Positions 35,026 to 47,854 are shown, numbered from the stretch's first letter. The stretch: 64,000 nt of DNA from Tubiluchus corallicola (GCA_030141605.1 JAQGDQ010001002.1:1-64000); one strand, 5' to 3'. Notes: generated by a model from the letters alone, not told the origin. Numbers and translations are program-made.

Positions 35026-35556
35026 TGTTTATTCATGTAATGTTAGTATGTTTGCTTAACCCTTGAAGGGTCACGATTCCCCGCCCCCACACCATAATTG
35101 CTTATTGCTTGGATATTTTTCGTTGTGTATTGTAAATAAACAATTTTTGTATTTAAACAAATCAGATACTTTTATTCTGCTTGTATACTCCCATAAATGG
35201 TGCTTAAACTAAATATATAATTACAGGACAAACGTCCTATTAACGAGAACACACAACATTTTAACAACGCATTTAATAACACACCACAAGCAGTTACTGA
35301 GTCAGCTTTTCATAAGATACTTATTAAACGAGCGATTAATACACGTTAGTGTGATCACATGACTGATCTGATTGTAAATAAATTGCTTGATAAAATGATC
35401 ACGTGACTGTTCTGATTGTAAATAAATTGCTTGATAAAGTGATCACATGACTGTTCTAATTGTAAATAAATTGCTGACAACAATTCATATTAATAATGTG
35501 TGCAAAACTTCATAAAAATTTTACAGAAAGTTTACAGGCTGCAGCCAAGAATTAAT

Positions 35557-35829
35557 GGAATGGGTGCTACTGTAAATGAACTTACACGAGTGGCGACATC
35601 TCCTGGGCTGTTTAAAAAGGTTTTGATACGTAAGGATGTAGATGCAGATGAAACAGCTTGTGTTGTGTTAGCATTTTATGCAATAGACATGAACACATTT
35701 ATTTATATTTCATTCACGTAGTCTGTTTTGCAAATTTTGGAAATTTACATTGTGAGCAACCATAGTTTATTTGTGTCCTGCAAATGGCGAGGCCCTTATG
35801 TTTCTCACGAACTAATGAAATATTGTCTT
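35557..35829 (+). repeat. Dispersed 0.27 kb repeat, copy 2
   Basis: Nearly identical to 3023-3297 and interrupting the large duplication region. One Arg codon of the internal frame is changed to Ile (VLRRKD to VLIRKD). Confidence 0.7.
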
Positions 35830-35884
35830 ATACCTGATTGGCTGAAATATGTAATTCCGCTGGAAATAAATAAATAACCAAATG

Positions 35885-35999
35885 AGTAAAGAAAGAAAGA
35901 AGGAAGCAACGAAGGAAGGAAGAAATAAAGAAAAAAAGAAAGAAAGAATGAATGAAAGAAAGAAAGAAAGAAGATATGAAAGAAAGGAAGAAGGAAGGA

Positions 36000-36030
<31 letters not shown>

Positions 36031-36295
36031 CAGGCAGGAAGGCAGGCAGGCAGGAAGGAAGGAAGGAAGATATGAAAGAAAGAAAGAAAGAAAGCAGGCA
36101 GGCAGGCAGGCAGGCAGGAAGGAAGGAAGGAAGGAAGGAAGGAAGATATGAAAGAAACAAAGAAAGAAAGAAAGAAATCTGGCCTGGTCTGGTCTGGTCT
36201 GGTCTGGTCTGGTCTGGTCTGGTCTGATCTGATCTGGTCTGGTCTGGTCTTGCCTGGTCTGATCTGATCTGATCTGATCTGATCAAATCTAATCT
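35885..36295. repeat. (GAAA)n, (GGAA)n, (GGCA)n and (TGGTC)n block
   Basis: Purine tetranucleotides at 35885-36178, then TGGTC/TGATC pentamers at 36180-36290. Long frames on both strands are artefacts. Confidence 0.97.
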
Positions 36296-36424
36296 GAAAA
36301 CCAATCTAAAATAAATTATTGACACAGTCTCAATAAACAATACAGTGTTCAAACAAGATTGTAAAAGTTGAACTTAAATTAACTAGTTTTCAGTCTAGTC
36401 CTTTTGAAATGTAATTTGAAATGT

Positions 36425-36738
36425 AGAATCATAATTACAGTAACTACGTAAAATAAGTAACTCAAATCATAATTACAGTAAATCACGTAAATCACAATTA
36501 CAGTAACTACGTAAAATAAGTAACTCAAATCATAATTACAGTAACTACGTAAAATAAGTAACTCAAATCATAATTACAGTAACTACGTAAAATAAATAAC
36601 TCAAATCATAATTACAGTAAATCACGTAAATCACAATTACAGTAACTACGGAAAATAAGTAACTCAAATCATAATTACAGTAACTACGTAAAATAAGTAA
36701 CTCAAATCATAATTACAGTAAATCACGTAAATCACAAT
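36425..36738. repeat. About 38 bp tandem repeat
   Basis: Units ATCATAATTACAGTAACTAC then GTAAAATAAGTAACTCAA, alternating with an AATCACGTAAATCACAATTA variant. Confidence 0.93.
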
Positions 36739-39700
36739 TTAAACCGATAAATTTCCAATTTTATCCACGGCAATTTCAATCGTTCAATATTTAATGGAGT
36801 TTTGTATGTTCTATAATTGTTGGTACGAGTTCAATGCCCATAAGTTCCAATTTTATCCACAATCGTTCATCTTTAATGGAGTTTTGTATGTTCTATAATT
36901 GTTAGTACGAGTTCAATACCGATAACTTTCAATTTTATCCACGGCAATTTCAATCGTTCAATATTTAATGGAGTTTTGTATGTTCTATAATTGTTAGTAC
37001 GAGTTCAATACCGATAACTTTCAATTTTATACACTGCAATTTCAATCGTTCAATGTTTAATGGAGTTTTGTATGTTCTATAATTGTTGGTACGAGTTCAA
37101 TGCCCATAACTTCCAATTTTATCCACAATCGTTCATCTTTAATGGAGTTTTGTATGTTCTATAATTGTTAGTACGAGTTCAATACCGATAACTTTCAATT
37201 TTATCCACGGCAATTTCAATCGTTCAATATTTAATGGAGTTTTGTATGTTCTATAATTGTTAGTACGAGTTCAATACCGATAACTTTCAATTTTATCCAC
37301 GGCAATTTCAATCGTTCAATCTTTAATGGAGTTTTGTATGTTCTATAATTGTTAGTACGAGTTCAATACCGATAGCTTTCAATTTTATCCACGGCAATTT
37401 CAATCGTTCAATATTTAATGGAGTTTTGTATGTTCTATAATTGTTAGTACGAGTTCAATACCGATAACTTTCAATTTTATACACTGCAATTTCAATCGTT
37501 CATTCTTTAATGGAGTTTTGTATGTTCTATAATTGTTGGTACGAGTTCAATACCGATAACTTTCAATTTTATTCACTGCAATTTCAATCGTTCAATCTTT
37601 AATGGAGTTTTTGTATGTTCTATAATTTTTGGCACTAGTTCAATGCCAATAACTTTCAATTTTGTCAACAATCGTTCATCTTTAATGGAGTTTTGAACGT
37701 GCTATCTTTAAGGAACCTTTTTTCGTACAGTATTTTTCAATGATCATGTTCAGTTTCAACAAATGAATTTTGATCTTGCAATCTTTAAATAGCGGCTGTT
37801 TTCTGTACCGTTATTGTTGGTACAGTTTCAATGCCGACTGTTACGTTCAACTTTATCAAGCAGTTTTAACTGTGCAATCTTTCATAACGTGCATTTCTCC
37901 ATATGTCATGACAGGAGTTTTTCCCTGATGCCTTGGCATTTTTTGAAATATTCTAGTTTCGGTACTGTTTACCTTCGTCATTGTCATGTCACTTTATGTG
38001 ATATATTAGCAGTAGTTGTCACCACTGTTATCAGTTTTACTTGTTTACTGCTTTAGTACTGATTAATAATCAGTAATTATGTTCAATTTCATCAAGACAA
38101 TTCTTTAAAATATTAAGTTTCTCTCTTATAATGCATTTGTCGCCTTGATGGCAGTTTTTCACGTGACATTAATAGTGACACGCGTCACGTTACCATGTCT
38201 CTTCATTTGTAGCCTTGATGGCAGTTTTTTCGTTACTATTGCATCATTTTATTGACACGTTGATGATGGTACTTTCCATTACTGTTCTATAACATCCATC
38301 ACTATACTGTGACATGGCTATGTATCATGTTACTCGATGAAGACATTAATAGTGACTCGCATCACGTTATCATGTCTCTTCATTTGACGCCTTGATGGCA
38401 GATTTTTCGTTACTATCACATCATTTTATGTGACACGTTGATCACTATCACTACATTTTTTACATGAACCAGTAATGTTAATTTCAATCATTTTGTCATA
38501 CAAAGATTTGTTCATCCTTTCCCAGCATATGAGGAATAATGGCTGAATGTTTCTTCTATGAAAATAATTGCTATTATGACACACAACCTTGTATATAGTC
38601 AAGCTGTTATTTTGACTATAGGCACAAGTTTGCCACCTTGCATAATTTAAAGATGTTGCCTAATGTCGTAACCATGGCTGTCCATGTATAGATAACGTTT
38701 GAATATACAATCAATTAAATATGGCTGAAATATGTGTCGCCATGTTGTTAAAAATTAGCTTCCCACCGCCTGGTCACTATCGGCATGGGAGGGGGATCAA
38801 TTCTATTATGAACACTTTTTATGCTACAAATCATTAAAATGTTTTGAGCGTTCTTTGAACAATTACGCTTCTTAATGAACAATTAATGAATATTGTTTGA
38901 TGAAATGATTCAAAATTGGGAGTTTTTTTTACTTTTTTCTCCATTGTAAATATATAGCTTAATGAAATGATATGAATTGTTTGAATATTGCTTGATGAAA
39001 TGATACAAATTGGAGTTTTTTTACTTTTTTCTCCATTGTAAATATATAGCTTAATGAAATGATATGAATTGTTTGTATATTGCTTGATGAAATGATACAA
39101 ATTGGAGTTTTTTTACTTTTTTCTCCATTGTAAATAAGTTGCTTAATGAAATGATATGAATTGTTTGAATATTGCTTGATGAAATAATACAAATTGGAGT
39201 TTTTTTACTTTTTTCTCCATTGTAAATATATACCTTAATGAAATGATATGAATTGTTTGAATATTGCTTGATGAAATGATACAAATTGGAGTTTTTTTAC
39301 TTTTTTTTCCATTGTAAATAAGTTGCTTAATGAAATGGTATGAATTGTTTGAATATTGCTTGATGAAATGATACAAATTGGAGTTTTTTTACTTTTTTCT
39401 TCATTGTAAATAAATTGCTTAATGAAATGATATGAATTGTTTGAATATTGCTTAATGAAATGATATGAATTGTTTGAATATTGCTTGATCAAATGATACA
39501 AATGGGAGTTTTTTTACTTTTTTCTCCATTGTAAATAAATTGCTTAATGAATGAAATGATATGAATTGTTTGAATATTGCTTGATGAAATGATACAAATT
39601 GGAGTTTTTTACTTTTTTCTCCATTGTAAATAAATTGCTTAATGAATGAAATGATATGAATTGTTTGAATATTGCTTGATGAAATGATACAAATTGGAGT

Positions 39701-40235
39701 TTTTTACTTTTTTCTCCATTGTAAATAAATTGCTTAATGAATGAAATGATATGAATTGTTTGAATATTGCTTGATGAAATGATACAAATTGGAGTTTTTT
39801 GACTTTTTTCTCCATTGTAAATAAATTGTGTAATGAAATGTTATCACTTGTTCTTAAAATGTTATTCTCTAGAAATTCTTTGTGCTGTAAATATTCTTTA
39901 TTGTGTATATTGTGTCAATATATTTTCAAATGTTAAATTGAAATTAACAATTGTAAATTGTTATTGTATTGTATTGTAAATAAACAATTTTTGTATTTAA
40001 ACAAATCAGATACTTTTATTCTGCATGTATACTCCCATAAATGATGTTTAAACTAAATGTATAATTAACGTTCTATTAACGAGAACACAACATTTTAACA
40101 ACGCATTTAATAACACACCACAAGCAGTTACTGGGTCAGCTTTTCAACAACATTTTAACAACGCATTTAATAACACACCACAAGCAGTTACTGGGTCAGC
40201 TTTTCATAAAATCCATATTAAAAAACGAGCGATTA
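36735..40235 (+). repeat. Large direct duplication, copy 2
   Basis: Order: 92 bp array (36735-37690), unique block (37690-38815, close to 31620-32715 but with a local partial duplication at 38155-38440), one 62 bp unit, ATTGGAGTTTTTT array (38890-39835), then a tail (39960-40235) that itself contains a 60 bp tandem duplication at 40085-40205. Confidence 0.8.
38890..39835. repeat. About 92 bp tandem repeat, array 2
   Basis: Units carry TGATACAAATTGGAGTTTTT, TTCTCCATTGTAAATA and TGATATGAATTGTTTGAATA. It is the counterpart of 34340-35025 with a longer unit. Confidence 0.95.
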
Positions 40236-40439
40236 TTACACGTTTACGGCTAAAACATTTGATAATAAAAAAGTAAACAATGACTTGGTACTGCATGTTG
40301 TGAAAATGGTTGGAGGTGGTACGTTTTGTTTGCTGTTTTCACGCTTGCTTACTCGTCTGTTTAATTCTTTGCTTACTGACTTTTTGCTGTTTCGTTTGCT
40401 TATTTGCAACAATGCGCGTTTATTCAAGTAGTGTTTTGA

Positions 40440-40697
40440 TCTTCAATGTTGTTCTTTTGTCTTTTGCAGTATAACCTCTTCCACCGTACGAACAACTACC
40501 AGTAGTCCTACCGCAGCCGGCCGCCATTGTTGTCGTATATTTACAAATATAATTAGTTACATATTTACAATACATACATGAATATAATAACGCACAAAAT
40601 TATAGAACGGGAAAACAAAACAATAAACAGACAGAAATGACAATTATTAACTTTAATAATTATACTTGAAAGTGCCAAACAATTATTTCTATCCTCC
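40440..40697. other. GC-rich point with ATGGCGGCC on the minus strand
   Basis: On the minus strand, CAACAATGGCGGCCGG at about 40518-40533 starts a 31-codon frame (MAAGCGRTTGSC...). It looks like a first-exon start or YY1-type site, but no following exon could be linked. Confidence 0.15.
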
Positions 40698-41606
40698 ATC
40701 TAAATAAATAAAATAAGAAAATTTTTTTAAAAAAAACATTCTTTTAAAACACCTGCTAAATAAAGCCATGCTATTCACAATAATTTTAATTTCAACTTTA
40801 AACATCTAAATAAATAAAATAAAAAAATTTTTAAAAAACCTATCAGATAAGAAACCTCCTAATTATAATATTCCAAATTTAAACATCTAGATAAATTTAA
40901 TTAAATAGCATTCAACTTGAAACAACACAACTACTTCAAAAAATAAAAAGCCGTTAAAAAATTCCCTGTATTCGTATATATATGTGTGTATTTATGTAAT
41001 ACGGAGGGCCGTGCAGTTGCAGAGCTCAGCTTTAACAACGCACGGTCGGCTGCGGCTTGAGAAGATTAAGAGTTGGGGTTTAGCAGCCGAAACTCGACTT
41101 CCAAGTTACCTCCTGATGACTCCAAAAATCTGTAATTGTATTTGTCTTCTCGTTATCCTCACTCCTTTCATAACGCATTCATTGAAAAATATTATAACTA
41201 TATGTACATATGAAAATAACAAAAATTCTCTTCTCTACATTAGCTCAAGCTATTTGATAATTATTGATTACTATCGTGCCTAAATTTTAACTCAATCACC
41301 TCTCAAAAAGCTAAAAATATAATATAATATGTAAAACCCACTCCCATGACCATCTTTATCCAAACTGTTTTTTCTCGCTATCCTACTCTTACTGACCTGC
41401 CTAACTGTTCCTGTTTAACACTTCTTATAAACTTCTATTCTCGCTAGTACAAACTATATTTACTAACAATTGCCAGGTGCCACTTAGCTGGTCGGCCGCT
41501 GCTATAGCGATATGCTTCAGTTTAAACCTAGACATGTGCTCGCATCTAGCATAACCTCTTGGTTATCGCATTTCCAGGGCCAATTTTATATTGGTTTTCA
41601 TAAACA
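40698..41606 (-). repeat. Element terminal repeat A (3' side in coding direction)
   Basis: Nearly identical to B (50556-51507) and inverted C (53395-54341). It ends TATTGGTTTTCATAAACA, then continues into internal DNA (AATAAATAAGATGCACACCC). B ends at the same point but joins unrelated flank. A 99-codon + strand frame is present in A, B and C but runs antisense to RT and matches nothing I know. Confidence 0.85.
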
Positions 41607-43620
41607 AATAAATAAGATGCACACCCCTGTCATCTAAGGTTTGCTGATCTTACTCTATTCCGCTCACTAACATACTATAACCTACAACCAACTCTACCAT
41701 CTTCTTTCTTTACAAATATCATCAACATGCGATCTTATGCGCAACCCTCAATAATGAAATATTATAAAATTTATAAGGTTAATAATGCTAAATATTAATA
41801 TCAAAATCTCCTAGTATTTTCTTTTAATAAAAACCTCCTTAACCTCCAAAAATCAACCTAAACCACTTCATAAACCATAATGAATGGAAACCTGTTTAAT
41901 AATTTAATTAAATTTACTTTTTCTAAATGAGCCCAAATATCAAATCATACTAATTTTTTGAATGCCTAGATTTGTTTGATCTTATATATTTATCTTACAG
42001 AACTCATATGTATAATTTTATTTTTACAAGAGCTATATACTCTTCCTTTGACTCTGATCGCAATGCAACTATGTCACAAAATATTCACTTCACTAACAAG
42101 AACTACAACAAAAGTAAATAAGTTGGTTCTAAAAAGGTTTTATTACAAGTTTTCCAAAAATAAGGTTGTATTATAGCTTTTCCAAATAATAAACTTGTAT
42201 CATTTCTTTCAAATATAATAAAAAAATTTAAAATCCAAAAAATTTTACAAAAATAGATCATTTCAACTCAGCTTTCTATTATAAACATAGGTTTTTCAAT
42301 AACATAATTTTTCAATAATAAAACTTCCATACAACAGTGCAAACCAAGCTAGCTAGATTTCCACTCACCAGAAATAAGAATTCTAATATGAACAGAAAAA
42401 TATATACAATACAACCAGTTATCAAAGCAGCTTATCACCCTTGCATCAAACCAGCCAAAATGAGCACACCAAATAACTATGCAAAACTACAATAAAAACC
42501 AACTAGCAAATAAACATAAACCAAACAAGCATAAAACTAAAAATCCTTTATCCAAAAATACATTTACTAAAGTCTATAAATTTAGAATTACTTTTCTCAA
42601 AAAACTTTACACAGCTACAAGCACAATAAGCAACTTAAAAATAACCATAATTATGAATACATACTCACTAACACTAATAACAAACAAAAAACAACAACTA
42701 TATCAAATTTAAACTAATAGTAAGCATATATGTGTATGTAATCCAGAAACTCCATAACCCGGCGCATTTCCAAATTCTTGTCCGCTACTTAATAGAATAC
42801 CTCGAATCTGGAAAAAGAAAATTGTTAGTCATCTTACAAAACAATCACTAAATAACTAGACACCTGCCCTTTATCGGTTTTAACTCTCTTGTAGTGTAGT
42901 AACCAGAACACATTTTAGAAATACTAAAAAACCTACTGACACATTTTCGGAATCTGTTATCCTCTTGTATTTCCTCATGATAAATCAAGAAAACATATCT
43001 CATATTATGAACGTTCATTACAAAGAAAAGTTCTAATTTAAACAATTTAAAACAACCTAAATGTTAAAAACATTCACAATCAAGGATATTTATCCAAAAG
43101 TATTCCTCTGAAAAAACTCTGGAAAAACTCTAAAAAAGCCTTAAAAAACCTTCTAAAAATTGGAAAGTTTTTAAAAAATTATAAAGCTTGCTTTACAAAC
43201 ACATATAGCCTTACTTTCAGAAAACACAATGATACAAAACAATGGTAAAAACATAAAAAGCAACACAAAAATTCTAATCAGCATGCAATACCCAAAAAAT
43301 TCATAAATTAACTACTGTATATATATATAAAATTTTTTTGTTTTTTATTGTTTTTATTGTGTTTTTTATTTTTCTGTTTTTTATGCATATAAAAAGAAAC
43401 AATAAGACTACACAAAAATAGAACTAACACAAACAAAAATAAAACTACCAGACCACAAGAAAGCAGGCGCAAACAAAAAACTAAGCACACAAACTAACAA
43501 AAAACCCCACAATAACTACAGCAACAAAACTGCACAAAACCTACACAATTAACAAAACAATTTAGCTATACCAATACACACAACCAAAGATCAAACCACC
43601 TTAACAAATCACTTCCATTA
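41607..43620 (-). other. Element 3' non-coding region
   Basis: Very A-rich on the + strand, with no frame that resembles a GIY-YIG or other domain. A decayed second copy of its first 100 bases is at 54868-54965. Confidence 0.6.
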
Positions 43621-43624
43621 AATT

Positions 43625-46104
43625 CTAACAACCAGAAGCCGGCCTATAATCCAATGCTCTCATGAAAGATGTTTTTTGAAATAATACATTTCGCAACTTG
43701 CCATTTACAGGATTAGCCTGCATAAAACCTTTCAAATTTAACATACGACTAACCATAGACGAAACCCCTGTAACTGCATCAAACAAACAGTTATAAAACA
43801 CCCTAAAACCACCATTACGAACTCTCGACGATGAGACAGCCCGTGCACTACCAACGTTACCTACATGAGAACGAATAACAGAGGCAGGATAACCTAGACG
43901 ACGCAAACGAGAAGAAAAAACCTCCATCCTATGTTGATACTCCACATAATCACTGCAAATACGATCGTTCCTCACACTTTCCGTAAGACATAAACCCTTA
44001 AAGACAAAATCAGGATGATTTGAATCATAATGTAAATAAACCATAGGATTCTGAGATTTCACATGCGTATAAATCATCGCCCTCCTTCCCCTAGTACCTG
44101 ATAAACGTATCTCTAAATCCAAAAATACAGCACGGTCGAATCCCACTTTCATTTCTAAAGACAAGCTTTCGGGATAATACTGCTTAATAGCATCCAAAAA
44201 CATCAAAAGATAATCAAAAAGAACCAAAGCTAAACCATCATCCGCATACCTCTTAAAGAACTTAACACTACCCATCAGACTTGATTGATCCTTATACAAC
44301 CTATACTCAGAAAATAACAAAACATTATTGACAGCCGCCAAAGAGCTCTTGGAACCCATAAATAAACCTGAAACCTGCCTATAGATGTAATCCCCCACCC
44401 TAAAATAATTTTGATTTATAGACTCATTTAAAAGAAGCAAAAAAGACTCGATATCATAAAAATCAATACCCAGCATAAGCAAGCTTGACTTAACACTAGA
44501 ACGTACATCAACATGACTTACATTAGTATATAATTCTGCAAAATCAAATTCCACTATAGCTAAGCGTAGCGAAACATCCAAAGTTTTCAAAATAGAAGCC
44601 GCCCTAGAACTATTCGTCACCAGAGTCCGTACCCCAAATTCAGACTGCATCCTCTCAAGCAATGCCTCATTAATCTTATCTAACTTCTTACCAACCAACT
44701 CACTTAACTCCAAATTCACTGCATCATAACCAGTAATGATAGGACTACACTTTAGCAGAAACTCAGTCTCCGGGGAGCTAGAACTCAACTTATGAACCTT
44801 TGGCAATAGTACCATAAATGGAATATTATAATTTCTTTTTGAGCGTAATACTGCAGCAGCCTCACCTACTTTGGGTAAATAAACCTCTCTGCCAGAAACA
44901 TCAATATAATTCTTAATTCGCTTAATCCGAGCAATATACTCTCGTACAGAAAACTCAACTCGACTCCTACAGTCCGCAACAACCTGAGCCACTTTCAAAC
45001 TACACCTTTCATAACAGGTTTGAGAAAGCTGACGATCATACTCCCTACGATAATATTCCAAAGTATTTACTGAAAACCCACAGTTCTTATCAGCTGTACG
45101 AATAACTAAACCATTACGCCTAGCCAACTTCTTTAAACCATTAATTATCTCTGATGTTCTATAAATTGAAGAACCCTTTAAAGTGCTTAACCCATAATGC
45201 CTAATTCTACTTATCTCCCTATCTAACCTAAATAAAATATTTGTAATCTCCATCTTTGCCGACTTCGATAAATCCGGATGACTTAAATACCTCAATATCT
45301 CTACTCTTGTAAACCTAGCTGGTCTTATCCATATGTTCAACAAACGCAAAATATACTTTAACAAAGCGGTCTCCACAGATTCCTTTAAGGTCCGAATTAA
45401 TTTATTTACCTGTACAGGCATCTTAGGTACGAAACCAGTACCCTGACTTAAAAAATCAACTTGCTCCTTACTTAACTTATGACCAGTAAAATTATGAACC
45501 CGAGATGTCAAACCACTAGTTACGCGTTCTTTCTCAGCACCACGCTCAACTGATCTTAGACCTCGATAATACCCATCTATAATACGACTCTCCAACGACC
45601 TCATTGCTCGTTTTAAACGACCATACGGAATAGCATCTCTCTTCTTAACTAATCTAGGTAAATGTATACCTGCCATCCTCTTATCCAACATAAACTTATA
45701 ACGATGTAAATTCCTATATGCATCACCTTCAAGCCGAACCAAATCTCTCAAAATATCAACACTTGACTCTACAGAATCACGATCCTCCATAGAAAGAACA
45801 CCACCACATCGAAAGCTTAAACTATTATGTAAACTTATGAAACTATATTTGCGCCTCAACACTGCACTCACATAAATAGCACTCAACTTTACCAAAGCGA
45901 CTACATAAGAAAACACCAATACATTAAAAGAAGACTTTAACACATGCTTTCGATAAAAAGAAGTATATTGCCTTACCACACCTTGCCCATACGCCACATG
46001 AAATGAATCCATACTACCATCAAACAATCCATTCAACAAACCAAAAAAATTTACCCCTAACACACCGATCTCCGAATAAGGTAGCCCGAAAGACTGTACA
46101 GACT
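43625..46104 (-). CDS. Penelope-like reverse transcriptase (no GIY-YIG domain)
   Basis: A frame of about 812 codons counted from a GTG at 46061-46063. Visible RT blocks are ADKN at 324-327, LLPKVHK at 419-425, the motif A region EFDFAELYTN around D507, SGLFMGS at 565-571, and the catalytic YADD at 606-609. A Penelope-type thumb with HPDFVFKG (683-690), ESVRNDRICS (695-704) and RLGYP (722-726) follows. Only about 86 residues follow the thumb, too few for the usual C-terminal GIY-YIG endonuclease, and none is seen at the N-terminus. There is no ATG at the 5' end: the frame stays open to 46120, with acceptor-like TTTTACAG at 46105-46112, so the true start may be spliced; the first internal Met is residue 18. 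No stop breaks the frame, so it may be active. In EN-lacking relatives (Athena, Coprina) use of chromosome ends is known; here that is inference only. Confidence 0.85.
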
Positions 46105-46702
46105 CTGTAAAATAAAAAACTTAAACGGTTAAGACAATTTTAAACAAAAATTACTCTACTACATCACAAATGGAACTTGCATTCAATAAATCAAAACAAT
46201 CAAATTTAAGATCTTTAAGAAGAATGCCAAAATTTTTTAATAATAAAATTTCAAACAAAATTAATCATTACTGCAACTACAATAACTCAAACAAGAAATC
46301 TTACGCAAATCTAAACAACAAAAAATCACACAAAACAAAACCAACCAAAAGCCAAATATAACAGATTTCAAAAAATTTTTTTTAAAAAAATCACAAAAAA
46401 CTAACTTTAAGCAAAACCTTAGCCTGACATAATACAGTTTAAAAATCTCTTAGAATAGCTTGATAGTACAGTATAGTATGGTATAGTTTCTTTGAAGTGT
46501 TTTATAACCTTTTAGAATAGCTTGATAGTATAATATAGTGTAGTTAGTGTTTTTGTAACCTTTTATCTCAAATTTATTTTCTAAAAAACTTCTTCCTAAT
46601 TTACCTCTACCCATTACCTTCCAAGATCTCTTCCACCCTACTACTACCTAATCTAATCTAATTAAATTCCGACCGACTGACTTACTTAATATAAGCCCCA
46701 AC
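46105..46702 (-). other. Spacer or intron between element ORF1 and RT
   Basis: AT-rich. On the coding strand it begins with possible donors near the end of ORF1 (CAGGTGTAAGG) and ends at TTTTACAG. The simplest joins tested by eye either shift frame or create a stop, so an intron is not shown. Confidence 0.35.
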
Positions 46703-47854
46703 CTACTTTCCCTTACACCTGCCTGCCTTCATTAAAGCAATTAAACTTCTCATCTCTACCAATAAAGAATCATAAGTGCAACTATAGCCACGGCTTAATT
46801 GAGCGAACTCCTCTGCTTGTTTTAATATACAAGAACTCAAAGAAGAAACCCTCAAGTGCATACCACCTAGCGTTTCCAACTTATGTAAAATACCATGGAA
46901 TCGAGCCAATAATAATCTATCGTCCTTATCTGCTGAATTAAACAAACCAAACAGCTCAGATGCATCATCCTTCAAATCAGGACACTGCCTATCCAAAAAA
47001 GCCAAGCTCTCCCTACTAAGGTTATATTGTTTAGGTTTAACCTGCCAGGTACCTTTCTTCTTTTCAGTCTGCTCTACTAACTTATCTGCACTCCTTTTAA
47101 CTAAGTAATTGTCTATTTTCTGACCACTATATCGAGTACGTATCCCTCCTCTTACCTCACGCGTCTTAACCCCTGCAGAATCCTCCTTCATAAAATTCTT
47201 CATAGCCTTTAAAATAGCCTCTATCTTTAAATCGTACTCTAAAATGGCCTCAGTCTGAACGTCCTTATCCACTAATAACACACCAGCCCCTTCCAATAAC
47301 CTAGTCTCACGCAATCTACCCTCACCTCTCTGACTAAACTCCCCCCTTGACCTTTCCACTGAACTACCCTCATCCAGCGAGACAATTTCATCATGAACAC
47401 CATAAGATACTGCAGGATTTTTTGGCCTTAACTCTAACGAACCTGTCTTAGAATCATAACAAGACACAACTTTTTTACTAACAATTCCTGGAATAGGACA
47501 CACAGAAGGAGAAGAAGAACGTTTGCTGCCAATAGCACCAACTACACTAACTGTACCCGTTTTTTGATAATGACTCTTTTCCGAAACAACTTTAGTACGT
47601 TTGTCATCTGTTAAATCATTCCGAACCGACAAAGAAGATGATTTCTGTATCACAACTTGGCCTGCAAGACCCTCCTTACTGATATATTTAAATAAGTTAC
47701 CAGCTGCATCCTCCTTGTCAGCTAACCCACCACGGAACCTGCGCGATGATGATCCTCCTCCAACCCCTGACGACACGGACAGCCCAGAATCGCGTTCCCC
47801 TCCCGACCTCAAATCCTCAAGCAACCCGGACAACAGCTCCTCAGAAGATCCCAT
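46703..47854 (-). CDS. Element ORF1 protein, 383 aa, unknown fold
   Basis: Starts at ATG (MGSSEELLSG) and stops just before 46703. Residues 1-50 are Gly/Ser-rich with Arg, the middle is charged and low in hydrophobics, and the last 110 residues look helical (LFGLFNSADKDDRLLLARF). No Cys-His zinc knuckle, protease or RNA-binding motif is recognised. It sits upstream of the RT in the same orientation, as ORF1 does in Athena-type elements (known), where ORF1 is thought to act with the RNA. That role is inferred here from position only. Composition is unlike the surrounding AT-rich DNA, and the intact frame argues for recent selection. Confidence 0.7.
   Translation of the reverse strand: MGSSEELLSGLLEDLRSGGERDSGLSVSSGVGGGSSSRRFRGGLADKEDAAGNLFKYISKEGLAGQVVIQKSSSLSVRNDLTDDKRTKVVSEKSHYQKTGTVSVVGAIGSKRSSSPSVCPIPGIVSKKVVSCYDSKTGSLELRPKNPAVSYGVHDEIVSLDEGSSVERSRGEFSQRGEGRLRETRLLEGAGVLLVDKDVQTEAILEYDLKIEAILKAMKNFMKEDSAGVKTREVRGGIRTRYSGQKIDNYLVKRSADKLVEQTEKKKGTWQVKPKQYNLSRESLAFLDRQCPDLKDDASELFGLFNSADKDDRLLLARFHGILHKLETLGGMHLRVSSLSSCILKQAEEFAQLSRGYSCTYDSLLVEMRSLIALMKAGRCKGK

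Larger units (their letters stand above)
30640..35360 (+). repeat. Large direct duplication, copy 1
   Basis: Order: 92 bp array, a block of about 1.05 kb (31620-32715, includes GATGGCAGTTTTTTCG and the GGTCACTATCGGCATGGGAG end), a 62 bp array (32720-33055), a TGCAG-rich array (33180-33730), unique sequence, the ATTGGAGTTTTTTACTTTTT array (34340-35020) and a tail of about 260 bp (35100-35360, TGTAAATAAACAATTTTTG...). The same order, less the middle arrays, recurs at 36735-40235. Confidence 0.8.

Noticed and set aside
35882-36352. Long Lys/Arg/Glu-rich and Ser/Leu-rich frames on the two strands
   Set aside because: Produced by GAAA/GGAA/GGCA and TGGTC simple repeats.
41100-41130. Hammerhead ribozyme from CTGATGA and CGAAAC
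   Set aside because: CGAAAC lies upstream with only 20 nt between motifs, leaving no room for stems I and III; no alternative GAAA with pairing was found downstream.
40984-41283. 99-codon frame in each terminal repeat
   Set aside because: It is kept in three copies only because those copies are nearly identical; it runs antisense to the RT and is broken in D and E.
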